A stretch of DNA of 64,000 nt from UBA993 sp964436815 (GCA_964436815.1 CAYTER010000004.1:1-64000), one strand, 5' to 3'; shown: positions 34,688 to 43,412, counted from the first letter of the stretch. The notes: generated by a model from the letters alone, not told the origin. Numbers and translations: made by a program.

Positions 34688-36088
34688 TCAGGAGTTATCA
34701 AGAACGTTATTTCTGATCAGCTCTACCCGATTCTTGATATCATTATTACTTGAAATTAACAGATCAATCTTTTTAAAAGCATGAAGAACAGTGGTGTGAT
34801 CTCTGCCCCCAAATTCCTCTCCGATTTTGGGCAGCGAAAGATCTGTCATCATCCGGCAGAGATACATGGCCACCTGCCGGGTAAATGCAATTTCCTGAGT
34901 CCTTTTTTTCGAGAGCAGATCTTCAGGGGTCAGGTTAAAATTATCAGCAGTAGCACTGATTATTGCAGTAACAGTGATATTTTTCTGTCTGGTTGTAATG
35001 ATATCCTGAAGCGCTGTTTCAGTAAGTTCTATGGTTACCGGTGATTTAAAAAGCGATGCATAGGCAACTATTCTAATCAGCGCTCCTTCCAGTTCACGAA
35101 TATTTGTGTTTACTTTACCGGCAATATACTGGATCACTTGATCAGGCATATTTATTCCGTCTGATATAGCTTTTTTCTTTAAAATTGCAGCCCTGGTTTC
35201 CAGATCAGGTGGCTGAAGATCAGTAATCAGACCCCATTCAAAACGGGAACGCAAACGATCTTCAAGAGTTGGGATCTCCTTTGGGGGGCGATCACTGGAA
35301 ATGATGATCTGCTTGTTGTTATCGTGGAGGGCATTAAAAGTGTGAAAAAATTCCTCCTGCGTCTGTTCTTTCCCGGCAAGAAACTGGATATCATCGATTA
35401 AGAGCACATCCATGTAGCGATATTTATTGCGGAATTCCAATGTTCGATTATCGCGGATGGCATTGATAAACTCATTGGTGAATCTTTCGGAAGAGAGATA
35501 AAAAACTCTTGTAAAACCGTGGTTGATCAATGTAAATTGTCCAATTGCATGTAGCAGATGTGTTTTACCAAGCCCTACACCGCCATAGATAAATAGCGGG
35601 TTGTAGGCTCGGGCAGGGCTTTCGGCCACGGCAAGCGATGCAGCATGTGATAAACGGTTGCAAGCACCGACAACAAAGGTATTGAAAGTATAGCGGGGAT
35701 TAAAATTAGATATTATTTTATTTTTTCGGTGGTCATTTAGATGCTCATCTTCATAATTGACAGCAAGGTTTTGGGGAGGATAGGCCGGTTCGGCTTCGTT
35801 ACTTATAGAAAGCACAGCCTCGGTACTGCCTTTAAATTCTGAAGCAATGACAAAATTAACCAGATGATCGTCGGTTGTTACCTCTTTCAGGGCATTGATG
35901 ATTTGCTGGCGGTAACGTGTTTCAAACCATTCTTTAGTAAAATCATTGGGAACCTCAATGACGAGGCAGTTGTTTTCCAGAGAGATAGGTTTGGTGAGTT
36001 TAAACCAGGTTTCGAAACTCGGTTTATTTAATCCCTTGCTTAATTCTTCCAGGGTAAGCTGCCAGATTTCATTTAATTGACTATTCAT
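34688..36088 (-). CDS. dnaA: Chromosomal replication initiator protein DnaA
   Basis: AAA+ initiator that binds DnaA boxes and opens oriC. From the ATG at 36088 (GCGGAGAA 6 bp upstream) it has 466 residues; an in-frame TTG 18 bp earlier lies within that ribosome-binding site and is rejected. Domain I is about 1-80, followed by a variable linker. The AAA+ domain has Walker A GGVGLGKTH (169-177) and Walker B LLIDDIQFL. Domain IV ends with the DNA-binding signature GGRDHTTVLHA. The position between two AT-rich lobes and opposite rpmH is the standard Firmicutes origin arrangement. Confidence 0.97.
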   Translation of the reverse strand: MNSQLNEIWQLTLEELSKGLNKPSFETWFKLTKPISLENNCLVIEVPNDFTKEWFETRYRQQIINALKEVTTDDHLVNFVIASEFKGSTEAVLSISNEAEPAYPPQNLAVNYEDEHLNDHRKNKIISNFNPRYTFNTFVVGACNRLSHAASLAVAESPARAYNPLFIYGGVGLGKTHLLHAIGQFTLINHGFTRVFYLSSERFTNEFINAIRDNRTLEFRNKYRYMDVLLIDDIQFLAGKEQTQEEFFHTFNALHDNNKQIIISSDRPPKEIPTLEDRLRSRFEWGLITDLQPPDLETRAAILKKKAISDGINMPDQVIQYIAGKVNTNIRELEGALIRIVAYASLFKSPVTIELTETALQDIITTRQKNITVTAIISATADNFNLTPEDLLSKKRTQEIAFTRQVAMYLCRMMTDLSLPKIGEEFGGRDHTTVLHAFKKIDLLISSNNDIKNRVELIRNNVLDNS

Positions 36089-36287
36089 AAAGGATTCTCC
36101 GCTCAATCATCAATAAAGGCTTAGTTATTAACAATGTAAAGAGTTATAAACAAAAGCTGTGGATAATGATCAGGGTTAGCTATGAATTTGCAGCTCCGTA
36201 AAAAATATATTAACAGATTACCCGTTAATCTGCAAAGAGTAGTTTGAGCTGTAAAATAGCGATCAAGCTTGAAATCTGAAGGATTTC
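36089..36287. other. Candidate oriC lobe between dnaA and rpmH
   Basis: AT-rich intergenic DNA between diverging dnaA and rpmH. It holds a perfect DnaA box (36158-36166), the hexamer ATTAAC at 36127 and 36209 and its complement GTTAAT at 36224. A small inverted repeat CAGATTA/TAATCTG lies near 36214-36232. All gene directions flip here, which supports its role as the origin region. Confidence 0.65.
36158..36166 (-). promoter_or_regulatory. Perfect DnaA box
   Basis: TGTGGATAA on the plus strand equals the consensus DnaA box TTATCCACA on the minus strand. It is located about 70 bp before dnaA, so it may take part both in origin opening and in dnaA autoregulation. Confidence 0.8.
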
Positions 36288-36316
36288 TTGACACATATTA
36301 CTTTATTACGTATAAT
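36288..36316 (+). promoter_or_regulatory. Consensus promoter of the rpmH operon
   Basis: TTGACA (36288-36293) and TATAAT (36311-36316) are both perfect and are separated by 17 bp. It drives rpmH-rnpA-yidD-yidC-khpB away from the origin. It is one of the two strongest promoters in the window. Confidence 0.92.
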
Positions 36317-36352
36317 TTTTTTACATTATTAGCGTTTAGTAAAGGGGTTACA

Positions 36353-36487
36353 ATGAAGAGAACTTATCAGCCGAAAAAAAGACAAAGAAAAAGAGTACAT
36401 GGATTCTTAAAACGGATGAGCACTCAGGCCGGAAGGCAGGTTATCAGCAGAAGAAGGCAAAAAATGCGAAAAAGATTAAGCGCTTAA
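36353..36487 (+). CDS. rpmH: 50S ribosomal protein L34
   Basis: This highly basic 44-residue protein reads MKRTYQPKKRQRKRVHGFL at the start and matches L34 in length and pattern. The ATG at 36353 follows AAAGGGG at 6 bp; a longer reading frame from 36269 starts upstream of the promoter -10 and can be dismissed. It is the first gene of the operon next to oriC, as in most bacteria. Confidence 0.96.
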   Translation: MKRTYQPKKRQRKRVHGFLKRMSTQAGRQVISRRRQKMRKRLSA

Positions 36488-36491
36488 GTTA

Positions 36492-36833
36492 ATGCCACTG
36501 TTCAGGCTAAAAAAAAACTGGGAGTTTAAGCGGGTTTACCGCTACGGCAGGACGGTTGTATCAAAGTATATCGTCCTTTATTACTGCCCAAACGGATTAA
36601 CAGTGAACCGGATCGGGTTTTCGATCAGTAAAAAAGTCGGGACCAGTGTAGTAAGAAACCGGATTAAAAGGTTATTAAAAGAAGCGCTGTTGCTCCTGGA
36701 TATAAAACTGAAAAAGGGTTTTGATTTGATCCTCATCGCCCGCAATCCTTCAGCAGAACTTTCTTTTCAGGAAACAGTCAGGGAGTTGCATATTCTATGC
36801 CGGAAAGGGCATTTATACTTAAAAGAGCAGTGA
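36492..36833 (+). CDS. rnpA: Ribonuclease P protein component
   Basis: The 113-residue basic protein binds the RNase P RNA and helps process tRNA 5' ends. The central motif is RNRIKRLLKEA (about 56-66), the family signature, and the N-terminal FKRVYRYGR is also typical. It begins 4 bp after the rpmH stop without a strong ribosome-binding site, so translational coupling to rpmH is likely. Confidence 0.95.
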   Translation: MPLFRLKKNWEFKRVYRYGRTVVSKYIVLYYCPNGLTVNRIGFSISKKVGTSVVRNRIKRLLKEALLLLDIKLKKGFDLILIARNPSAELSFQETVRELHILCRKGHLYLKEQ

Positions 36834-37060
36834 AGGAATCGGAATCTCTGGCAGTGAAGTTGTGCCTTGCTTTACTTCGCTTCTACCGGATCTTTATTTC
36901 CCCGCTGAAACCAAGGGTATGCCGTTTTTACCCGTCCTGTTCTCAGTATACTTACGATGCCTTGGAAAAGTATGGCGTTATAAAGGGATTGCTGATGGGG
37001 TTAACAAGACTTTCCCATTGTCATCCATTTAACCCGGGAGGGTATCACCCTGTTGAGTAG
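36797..37060 (+). CDS. yidD: Membrane protein insertion efficiency factor YidD
   Basis: A small protein with the YidD core LLRFYRIFISPL, CRFYPSCSQYTYDALEKYG and CHPFNPGGYHPV, including the conserved cysteines. It assists YidC-mediated insertion and lies between rnpA and yidC as usual. The start is uncertain. The ATG at 36797 overlaps rnpA by 37 bp, while GTG codons at 36830 (overlapping the rnpA stop as GTGA) or 36854 would give the more usual length of about 70 residues. The GTG at 36830 is attractive because of the overlap. Confidence 0.88.
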   Translation: MPERAFILKRAVKESESLAVKLCLALLRFYRIFISPLKPRVCRFYPSCSQYTYDALEKYGVIKGLLMGLTRLSHCHPFNPGGYHPVE

Positions 37061-37082
37061 AGCAACAGTAGGAGGAAGTTAG

Positions 37083-37919
37083 ATGATTGATGCAATAGCC
37101 CAATTTTTTGGAGTCGTTATCAGCTACATCTACCAGTATCTCCCGAATTTCGGGATCGCGATCATAATCATGACCATCATGGTAAAACTGGTAACCTTTC
37201 CTTTGAACAACAAGCAGATTCAATCAGCAAAACGGATGCAGGCCCTGCAGCCGGAAATGAAAAAAATCCAGCAAAAATATAAAGACGATAAAGAGAAACA
37301 GAACCAGGCTATGAGCGAGTTTATGAAAGAGAACAACATGAACCCGCTGGCCGGATGTTTGCCACTGCTGGTCCAGTTCCCAATTTTGATCGGGATATTC
37401 CGATTGCTGCGAGAAGCCGATCAATTCCTGGATATGAGCGTTATTAATCCTTTCTTGTTCCAAAAGGCCGAGCTGATCGATCTGCTGGTAGTCCCGGAAG
37501 TAAATTTAAGTAATTTTCTCAGTCAAATCAGTATCTATTACATATTTCCGCTGATTGCCGGAGCAACAACCTATCTTTATTCAAAAATGTCGATGTCGAC
37601 GGATAGCAGCCAGAAAATGATGCTCTATATGATGCCGATTATGATCACGGTGTTTAGTTTTAGTTTTCCGGTCGGACTCGTAATCTACTGGATCATGAAT
37701 AATGTATTTTCCATCGGTCAGCATCTCTTGATTGTTAAACTGGACAACATTAAGGAAAGTTCGGGCGGCGCTGCTAAAGCTGAAAAAAACGAGAATAAAG
37801 GCAGCAATCTGATCGAAACCGAAGATGCAGAAGCCAGGGAAACTGTAAAAACCGGCAAGAAAGTTCCTGCCGCTGGCGCATCAAAACCGCGGGGTAAAAA
37901 GGGAAAGGGTAAAAAATGA
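37083..37919 (+). CDS. yidC: Membrane protein insertase YidC/Oxa1
   Basis: The 278-residue insertase is of the short Gram-positive form. It has a first TM around 20-45, a charged cytoplasmic hairpin (QALQPEMKKIQQKYKDDKEKQ), the conserved NPLAGCLPLLVQFPILIG, and further TMs near 155-205. A long basic, Ala/Lys-rich C-terminal tail (RGKKGKGKK) could touch the ribosome. Unlike Bacillus SpoIIIJ it shows no lipoprotein signal at the N-terminus. The stop overlaps the khpB start as ATGA. Confidence 0.95.
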   Translation: MIDAIAQFFGVVISYIYQYLPNFGIAIIIMTIMVKLVTFPLNNKQIQSAKRMQALQPEMKKIQQKYKDDKEKQNQAMSEFMKENNMNPLAGCLPLLVQFPILIGIFRLLREADQFLDMSVINPFLFQKAELIDLLVVPEVNLSNFLSQISIYYIFPLIAGATTYLYSKMSMSTDSSQKMMLYMMPIMITVFSFSFPVGLVIYWIMNNVFSIGQHLLIVKLDNIKESSGGAAKAEKNENKGSNLIETEDAEARETVKTGKKVPAAGASKPRGKKGKGKK

Positions 37920-38536
37920 GCGGATACGAAGCTACCGGAAAAACAGTAGATGAAGCCGTAGAAAATGCGCTTGAAAAGCTGGGCATCAGAAGAACTAATG
38001 CGGTGATCGAGATCATGGACGAGCCGTCAACAGGAATACTGGGGCTATTAGGCGGCAAAGAAGCACGGGTTAAAGTGATGCCTTTGAAAACTGCCGCTCA
38101 GTACTTAAAAGATTATGTGACAGAACTTTTAATAATGATGAACATTAAGGGTTCTGTTTACGTTTCGGAAGATGAAGAAAAGCTGTCAGCAGAAATTGAA
38201 GGCGCTGACGTGGGGGCGTTAATTGGCAGACGTGGGCGAACATTAAGTGATTTGCAGTATTTATTGAATGTGATCGTCAGGCGGCAATTCTCGGCTCTCA
38301 ATAAGATGGTCGTAGTTGATGTTGAGAATTATCGCATCAGGCGCGAGAAAACCCTCATGCAGCTGGCCAGGAGTGTAGCCAAGAAGGTTAGCGCCGAAGG
38401 TTATGAGCAAGCCCTGGAACCGATGACTCCCCAGGAAAGAAGAATTATCCATCTGGCGTTGCAGGACTTCCCCGGAGTCACTACATACAGTTCCGGTCAG
38501 GAACCATTTAGAAAAGTAATCGTAGCACCACGCTAA
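37916..38536 (+). CDS. khpB: RNA-binding protein KhpB (Jag/EloR)
   Basis: The 206 residues comprise an N-terminal Jag_N domain (about 1-52, YEATGKTVDEAVENALEKLG), a KH domain (about 65-140, with IGRRGRTLSDLQYLLN) and a C-terminal R3H domain (about 145-206, ending RKVIVAPR). KhpB with KhpA controls cell elongation and RNA metabolism in Gram-positives. The gene overlaps yidC by 4 bp and ends the operon at a terminator. Confidence 0.94.
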   Translation: MSGYEATGKTVDEAVENALEKLGIRRTNAVIEIMDEPSTGILGLLGGKEARVKVMPLKTAAQYLKDYVTELLIMMNIKGSVYVSEDEEKLSAEIEGADVGALIGRRGRTLSDLQYLLNVIVRRQFSALNKMVVVDVENYRIRREKTLMQLARSVAKKVSAEGYEQALEPMTPQERRIIHLALQDFPGVTTYSSGQEPFRKVIVAPR

Positions 38537-38548
38537 AAGTGATTCAAC

Positions 38549-38583
38549 GGCCGCCCCAGCGCTTGGTGTGGGGCGGTTTTTAA
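38549..38583 (+). terminator. Terminator of the rpmH-khpB operon
   Basis: The stem CCGCCCCA...TGGGGCGG with a short loop is followed by TTTTTAAT. It lies 12 bp after the khpB stop. Confidence 0.9.
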
Positions 38584-38615
38584 TTTGCAGATCAAGCGGT
38601 TAAAACCTTTCCTTA

Positions 38616-40016
38616 ATGATGGAGGCTATAATTCTGGACAGCGATACAATTGTTGCGATCAGCACACCGCTTGGCGAAGGCGGCATAGGCATCGTCCGGC
38701 TCAGCGGACCGGAGGCCTTTACCGCTGTACAGAAGATTTTTGACTGCGTTAAATGCAAGGAAACGGATTTTCCACAACCGAAGTATCTTTACTATGGGAT
38801 TATTAACAACTTAGAAGGCGAACCGATCGACGAAGTCCTGGTGTCTTTCATGCCTGCACCGCATACCTACACCAGGGAAGACCTGGTCGAAGTGAACTGC
38901 CATAGCGGCCTGATTAACTTAAAAATAATATTGCAGACTTTTTTGGCTATGGGTATACGCCTGGCAGAGCCGGGAGAATTTACAAAGAGGGCTTTCATCA
39001 ATGGCCGCATTGATCTTAGTCAGGCTGAAGCAGTGATCGGGTTAATCAGGGCTCGCTCAGAAGAAGCAACAAGAGCCTCATTGCGAGTACTGCGCGGGCA
39101 ACTAGCCACTGAAGTAAAAGCTGCCCGCAATATGATCATTTCTGTCAGGGCTCCAATGGAAGCTTCAATTGACTATCCTGAGGAATTTATGGATGAAATC
39201 CCTTCGGTCCCGGATATTAAAAATCAACTATCTTCGATAATCACACGATTGAAAGATTTGCTGACAGGGGTTGAAAGAAGCAGGGCCTACCAGGAAGGTG
39301 TGTCGGTGGTGATTGTCGGAAAGCCAAATGTAGGGAAATCATCTTTACTGAATAAATTGCTCGGCACACAGAAAGCGATTGTCCACGAACTGCCGGGAAC
39401 AACCCGGGATATGCTTGAAGGACATCTAAATCTGGGCGGTTACCCGCTATGCTTAATCGACACAGCTGGTATCCAGGGTACTGATGACCCCGTTGAAAAG
39501 GAAGGGATTGATCGGGCCAGATCCGCTGCAGCAGAGGCCCGCTTGATCTTATTGGTGATTGACGGCTCAGATGAGCTGGACCCTGGTATACTTGAAAGTA
39601 TTGCTGAATTAAGGCAGGGGCAGAGAATGCTGGTTATTTTAAATAAGGAAGATTTGCCGCAGAAGACAACCGTGGATGAACTCAGTAGCTATTTAAGCGG
39701 ACAGCCAGTGATTGTAATTTCTGCGCTCGAAGGTTCCGGGATTGAAGAGCTTGAACAGGCGGTAACCGCTGAGCTTGACCAGCTATTTGGGCCGGCCGGT
39801 GAAAGCCCGGTACTGATCAGTATTCGCCAGGAAGAAATCCTGAAAGAGACGATTCTTAACCTTGAGGATGCCTTGGAATCTCTGCAAATAAATCCGCTAG
39901 AGCTAATCAGCCTTAACCTCCACCAGGCCTGGCAAAAACTAGGAGAAATAACCGGGGAAACTGTAAGTGATGATCTGCTTGACCAGATTTTCAAAGATTT
40001 CTGCCTTGGTAAATAA
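38616..40016 (+). CDS. mnmE: tRNA modification GTPase MnmE
   Basis: This 466-residue GTPase works with MnmG to place the carboxymethylaminomethyl group on wobble U34. The N-terminal THF-binding domain (about 1-120, STPLGEGGIGIVRLSG) is followed by a helical domain and an inserted G domain with GKPNVGKS (235-242), DTAG and NKED. The C-terminus is the family signature CLGK. A second ATG lies immediately after the first. The gene order khpB-mnmE-rsmG is standard, though mnmG, often in between, is absent here. Confidence 0.96.
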   Translation: MMEAIILDSDTIVAISTPLGEGGIGIVRLSGPEAFTAVQKIFDCVKCKETDFPQPKYLYYGIINNLEGEPIDEVLVSFMPAPHTYTREDLVEVNCHSGLINLKIILQTFLAMGIRLAEPGEFTKRAFINGRIDLSQAEAVIGLIRARSEEATRASLRVLRGQLATEVKAARNMIISVRAPMEASIDYPEEFMDEIPSVPDIKNQLSSIITRLKDLLTGVERSRAYQEGVSVVIVGKPNVGKSSLLNKLLGTQKAIVHELPGTTRDMLEGHLNLGGYPLCLIDTAGIQGTDDPVEKEGIDRARSAAAEARLILLVIDGSDELDPGILESIAELRQGQRMLVILNKEDLPQKTTVDELSSYLSGQPVIVISALEGSGIEELEQAVTAELDQLFGPAGESPVLISIRQEEILKETILNLEDALESLQINPLELISLNLHQAWQKLGEITGETVSDDLLDQIFKDFCLGK

Positions 40017-40018
40017 TC

Positions 40019-40741
40019 GTGAAGCCGGAAGCGGAAACAGTAATCAAAAATGCCCTTGAAAAAATGGGGCTCAAGCTAAGTGACGAGAAGCTTGCAAAGC
40101 TTTTAGCGTATTGCACGCTGCTGATCGAAGGTCTTAGATACCAAAGGCTTACCGGGGAAAGCAATATTATTGAACTGATCAACAGGCAGATAACCGACTG
40201 CCTGTTTCCATTAATCCGGATTGTATTTAAGAGCAACAGCAGGATTGTTGATTTAGGGAGCGGAGGCGGGCTGCCGGGTGTGCCGCTGGCTATCTGTGTC
40301 CCTGAAGTCAGTTTTTACCTTCTTGAAGCAAATCAGAGGAAAGCCGCTTTTCTGGAGAAAACAATAAAGCAGCTAGACCTCAATAATGTTTTTATCTTAA
40401 TCGGTAGAGCAGAACTATTCGGTCATGATAATCTGCACCGGGAGAAATATGACTATGTTGTGAGCAAAGCTGTCGCATCAACTGCAGCTTTAGCTGAGCT
40501 GGCCCTGCCTTTGCTTAAAATTGGTGGAGAAGCGCTATTCTATAAAGGCCCGTTAGGCAGGGGAGAGCTTTTCAGGGCAGCGAGAGCAATAGAGCTTTGT
40601 GGTGGGCGATATGATGATAGCTGGGAATATATACTACCGGCTGGTGAAAAAAGATTCATCTACCAGCTGAAGAAGATCAAGGAAACACCGCGGGAATATC
40701 CCCGTTCTCCGGGCAAACCGGCTCGAAAACCTTTATATTAG
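40019..40741 (+). CDS. rsmG: 16S rRNA (guanine-N7)-methyltransferase RsmG
   Basis: SAM-dependent enzyme that methylates G527 of 16S rRNA; loss is linked to low-level streptomycin resistance. The 240 residues include the SAM-binding glycine loop DLGSGGGLPGVPLAI (about 77-91) and the later VVSKAVASTAALAELALPLL block. The start is GTG, 2 bp after the mnmE stop. The C-terminal YPRSPGKPARKPL is a family end motif. Confidence 0.95.
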   Translation: MKPEAETVIKNALEKMGLKLSDEKLAKLLAYCTLLIEGLRYQRLTGESNIIELINRQITDCLFPLIRIVFKSNSRIVDLGSGGGLPGVPLAICVPEVSFYLLEANQRKAAFLEKTIKQLDLNNVFILIGRAELFGHDNLHREKYDYVVSKAVASTAALAELALPLLKIGGEALFYKGPLGRGELFRAARAIELCGGRYDDSWEYILPAGEKRFIYQLKKIKETPREYPRSPGKPARKPLY

Positions 40742-40845
40742 AGGACTGGAGCAGCCCTATTTGTTTTTATGCCCGGGTTGAAGGAAAGACCACATCATTG
40801 TCAAATTAAAGGTAAGAATCTTATCCCTGAAAAGGTGCTGGTTAA

Positions 40846-41712
40846 ATGAAAGAAGAATGGATGGATCAATTTCCTTTACCAGAGGTTGAACCGACTACCG
40901 AAAATGTCCTGGCGATCGATATGGCCAGGATAAAGCCCAACCCCTACCAGCCACGCCGTGAGATCGCCGCGGAAAAGATCGATGAGCTGGCCCAGTCAAT
41001 TAAGTCATGCGGGCTGATTCAGCCGATTGTGGTTCGACGGGTAGGTGATGGATATCAACTGGTGGTTGGCGAAAGGAGATATCTTGCCTGCCGGAAACTA
41101 GGCTGGAAGAAGATAGCTGCTTCGGTCAAGACTCTCTCGGATAATGCGATGGCCACGATAGCCTTAATTGAAAACCTGCAAAGGGAAAATTTAAATTACA
41201 TTGAGGAAGCTGCAGGTTACGTTAACCTGATGAAAACTTTTAACATTACGCAGGAGCAACTGGCACAGCGATTAGGTAAAAGTCAGTCTACTATTGCCAA
41301 CAAGATCAGGTTATTGAAACTGGATGAGAATATAAGAACGAGACTTTTGGCAAGCGGGCTGACTGAAAGACACGCGCGCGCGTTGCTGCGGTTGGATACT
41401 GACGAAGCTAAAATGAAAATGCTGCATGAGATCACCGAAAGAGGGTTGACCGTCAGCCAGGCTGAAAAACGGATAGACAGGTTGCAGGAAGCAAAGGGGC
41501 AAAACACTCGGACAAAACGATCCAAACCGATCGTTCGCGACATGCGGATAGTATTAAATACAATCAGAGAAGCGGTGGCTGTTATTCAAAGCTCCGGACT
41601 TTATCCCGAAGTTGACGAGACTGTGGAACAGGATTACATTGAAGTAACCATTCGCCTGACAAAAGAAATGATTGAGGCCAGGAAGAACCTGGAGAGCAAG
41701 AAATATAGTTGA
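40846..41712 (+). CDS. noc: ParB-family nucleoid occlusion protein, Noc-like
   Basis: CTP-binding ParB-fold protein of 288 residues. The N-terminal CTPase region has KPNPYQPRRE and GERRYLACRK, then ENLQRENLNYIEEA and a helix-turn-helix (EQLAQRLGKSQSTIANKIRLL). It lacks the N-terminal LGKGLGALI peptide with which ParB stimulates ParA, whereas the second ParB in this cluster has it. That difference, and the order rsmG-noc-parA-parB as in Bacillus, support Noc. Noc blocks division over the nucleoid and binds the membrane in Bacillus; no clear amphipathic N-terminal helix is evident here. Confidence 0.85.
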   Translation: MKEEWMDQFPLPEVEPTTENVLAIDMARIKPNPYQPRREIAAEKIDELAQSIKSCGLIQPIVVRRVGDGYQLVVGERRYLACRKLGWKKIAASVKTLSDNAMATIALIENLQRENLNYIEEAAGYVNLMKTFNITQEQLAQRLGKSQSTIANKIRLLKLDENIRTRLLASGLTERHARALLRLDTDEAKMKMLHEITERGLTVSQAEKRIDRLQEAKGQNTRTKRSKPIVRDMRIVLNTIREAVAVIQSSGLYPEVDETVEQDYIEVTIRLTKEMIEARKNLESKKYS

Positions 41713-41741
41713 TTTCTCGTAAGCAGGATAGGGGAGATATG

Positions 41742-42500
41742 ATGGGCAGAGTTATCGCAATCGCCAACCAGAAGGGGGGCGTTGGCAAGACAACGACGGC
41801 AATCAACCTGAGCGCTTCACTTGCTTCTTTCGGATCCACGGTGCTGTTAATCGATACGGATCCCCAGGGCAATTCAACCAGCGGGCTTGGGTTTAATAAG
41901 AATGAAGAGAAAAACTGTATTTATAATGTACTGATTGATGGCATGCCGATCAGAGAAGTGGTTAAAGCTTCAAAATGGCCAAATCTCAGTGTCGTCCCGG
42001 CAACAATTCAACTTGCCGGTGCTGAAATTGAGCTGGTTGAAGTAGACGAGCGGGAAAGAAGGATGAAGGAGGCTTTAATTAAGCCCCGAAGCGATTATGA
42101 CTTCATCATCATCGACTGCCCTCCTTCGTTGGGGTTGCTGACTTTAAACGCCCTGACTGCGGCGGATGGCATCTTGATCCCGATCCAATGTGAATACTAT
42201 GCGCTTGAAGGTCTGGGGCAGCTGATGAATACCATTGCCCTGGTCCGCAAACACCTGAATAAAGAACTTCGGATCGAAGGTGTATTGCTGACCATGTATG
42301 ACAGCCGCACGAATTTATCTGAGCAGGTTGCCGAAGAAGTGCGCAACTATTTCAAGCAGTATGTATTTAAAACGGTTATTCCCCGAAACGTTCGCTTAAG
42401 TGAGGCCCCGAGTTACGGAAAACATATCCTGGATTACGATGAACGCAGCAGGGGAGCACAACTACACCTTGATCTCGCCAGGGAGGTGCTGGATAGATGA
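41742..42500 (+). CDS. parA: Chromosome partitioning ATPase ParA (Soj)
   Basis: Deviant-Walker ATPase that drives origin segregation and, in Bacillus, also controls DnaA. The chosen ATG at 41742 lies 5 bp after GGGGAG and gives 252 residues. The deviant Walker A KGGVGKTTT (11-19) is at its usual place, followed by DTDPQGNSTSG and DCPPSLGLLTLNA. Upstream in-frame starts are possible but would put the Walker loop too far in. The stop overlaps the parB start. Confidence 0.95.
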   Translation: MGRVIAIANQKGGVGKTTTAINLSASLASFGSTVLLIDTDPQGNSTSGLGFNKNEEKNCIYNVLIDGMPIREVVKASKWPNLSVVPATIQLAGAEIELVEVDERERRMKEALIKPRSDYDFIIIDCPPSLGLLTLNALTAADGILIPIQCEYYALEGLGQLMNTIALVRKHLNKELRIEGVLLTMYDSRTNLSEQVAEEVRNYFKQYVFKTVIPRNVRLSEAPSYGKHILDYDERSRGAQLHLDLAREVLDR

Positions 42501-43360
42501 GTGAAAAAAGACGCTTGGGAAAAGGCCTGGGTGCATTGATCCCGGATGTTTTTGACGGCAGTGCTGATACAAACGAAATTGATCTTGATAAAATCAGGCA
42601 AAACCCCTACCAGCCAAGGCAGAACTTTGATCAGGAAAAGCTTGATGAACTGGCGCAGTCGATCAGAGAGCATGGCGTTTTACAAGCAGTGGTTGTCTGC
42701 CCGGCAGTAAGCGAGGAAGGCTATTATCTGGTAGCCGGAGAAAGAAGATGCAGGGCAGCCCGATTGGCCGGGCTGAAGAGCATCCCCGCGGTTATAAAAA
42801 ATTATGACCACAAGGCGATGCTTGAAATAGCCTTGATCGAAAACCTGCAAAGAGAAGATTTAAACCCCGTTGAAGAAGCCCTGGCCTACCAGAGGCTGAT
42901 GAAGGATTACAGCTATACCCAGGAAGAGCTGGCGCAGCGCTTGGGCAAAAGCCGATCCGCAGTTGCGAACTGCGTCAGACTGCTGTCTTTGCCGGAATCA
43001 ATCCTGACTTTACTTTCACAGGGAAGAATTACAGCCGGCCAGGCCAGACCATTGCTTTCTCTGCCTGATCAAAAATTACAGGAAGAGGCAGCCCTGAGAA
43101 TTGTGGAGCATGGGCTGACCGCTCGCGATGCTGAAAAACTGTCAGATCGATCCGGGAAAAATCGAAAATCCGGCAGGGAGAGAAAACAGGAGACTCCCGA
43201 AGATCCAATGCAAACCGAGCTGCAGCTGCAGATGCAGCGGCGGCTCGGTACGAAGGTAAAGATCAAACCGGGCAAAAGTGGTGGGACAATCGAAATATTT
43301 TACTATGGAGACGATGACCTGGAAAGGTTGATTGCGAAGCTTTTACCGGAAGGGATCTAG
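42497..43360 (+). CDS. parB: Chromosome partitioning protein ParB (Spo0J)
   Basis: The 287-residue CTP-dependent DNA clamp loads at parS and recruits SMC. It begins with the ParA-activating basic peptide KRRLGKGLGALIP. The CTPase motifs NPYQPRQNF and GERRCRAARLAG follow, then ENLQREDLNPVEEA and the helix-turn-helix EELAQRLGKSRSAVANCVRLL. The C-terminal dimerisation domain ends the protein. It overlaps parA as ATGA. Two parS sites follow its stop codon within 52 bp. Confidence 0.96.
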   Translation: MSEKRRLGKGLGALIPDVFDGSADTNEIDLDKIRQNPYQPRQNFDQEKLDELAQSIREHGVLQAVVVCPAVSEEGYYLVAGERRCRAARLAGLKSIPAVIKNYDHKAMLEIALIENLQREDLNPVEEALAYQRLMKDYSYTQEELAQRLGKSRSAVANCVRLLSLPESILTLLSQGRITAGQARPLLSLPDQKLQEEAALRIVEHGLTARDAEKLSDRSGKNRKSGRERKQETPEDPMQTELQLQMQRRLGTKVKIKPGKSGGTIEIFYYGDDDLERLIAKLLPEGI

Positions 43361-43363
43361 AAA

Positions 43364-43379
43364 TGTTTCACGTGAAACA
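43364..43379. promoter_or_regulatory. parS site 1
   Basis: TGTTTCACGTGAAACA is a perfect 16-bp match to the Bacillus parS consensus, beginning 3 bp after the parB stop codon. It is the loading site for ParB near the origin, about 7 kb from oriC. Confidence 0.97.
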
Positions 43380-43396
43380 ATCTTTTAGCAGGTTGT

Positions 43397-43412
43397 TGTT
43401 TCACGTGAAACA
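43397..43412. promoter_or_regulatory. parS site 2
   Basis: A second identical TGTTTCACGTGAAACA lies with its centre 33 bp from the first, close to three helical turns. The two sites are therefore on about the same face of the DNA. Confidence 0.97.

Noticed and set aside
43364..43412. parS palindromes read as a terminator
   Set aside because: They match the parS consensus exactly and lack a U-tract.
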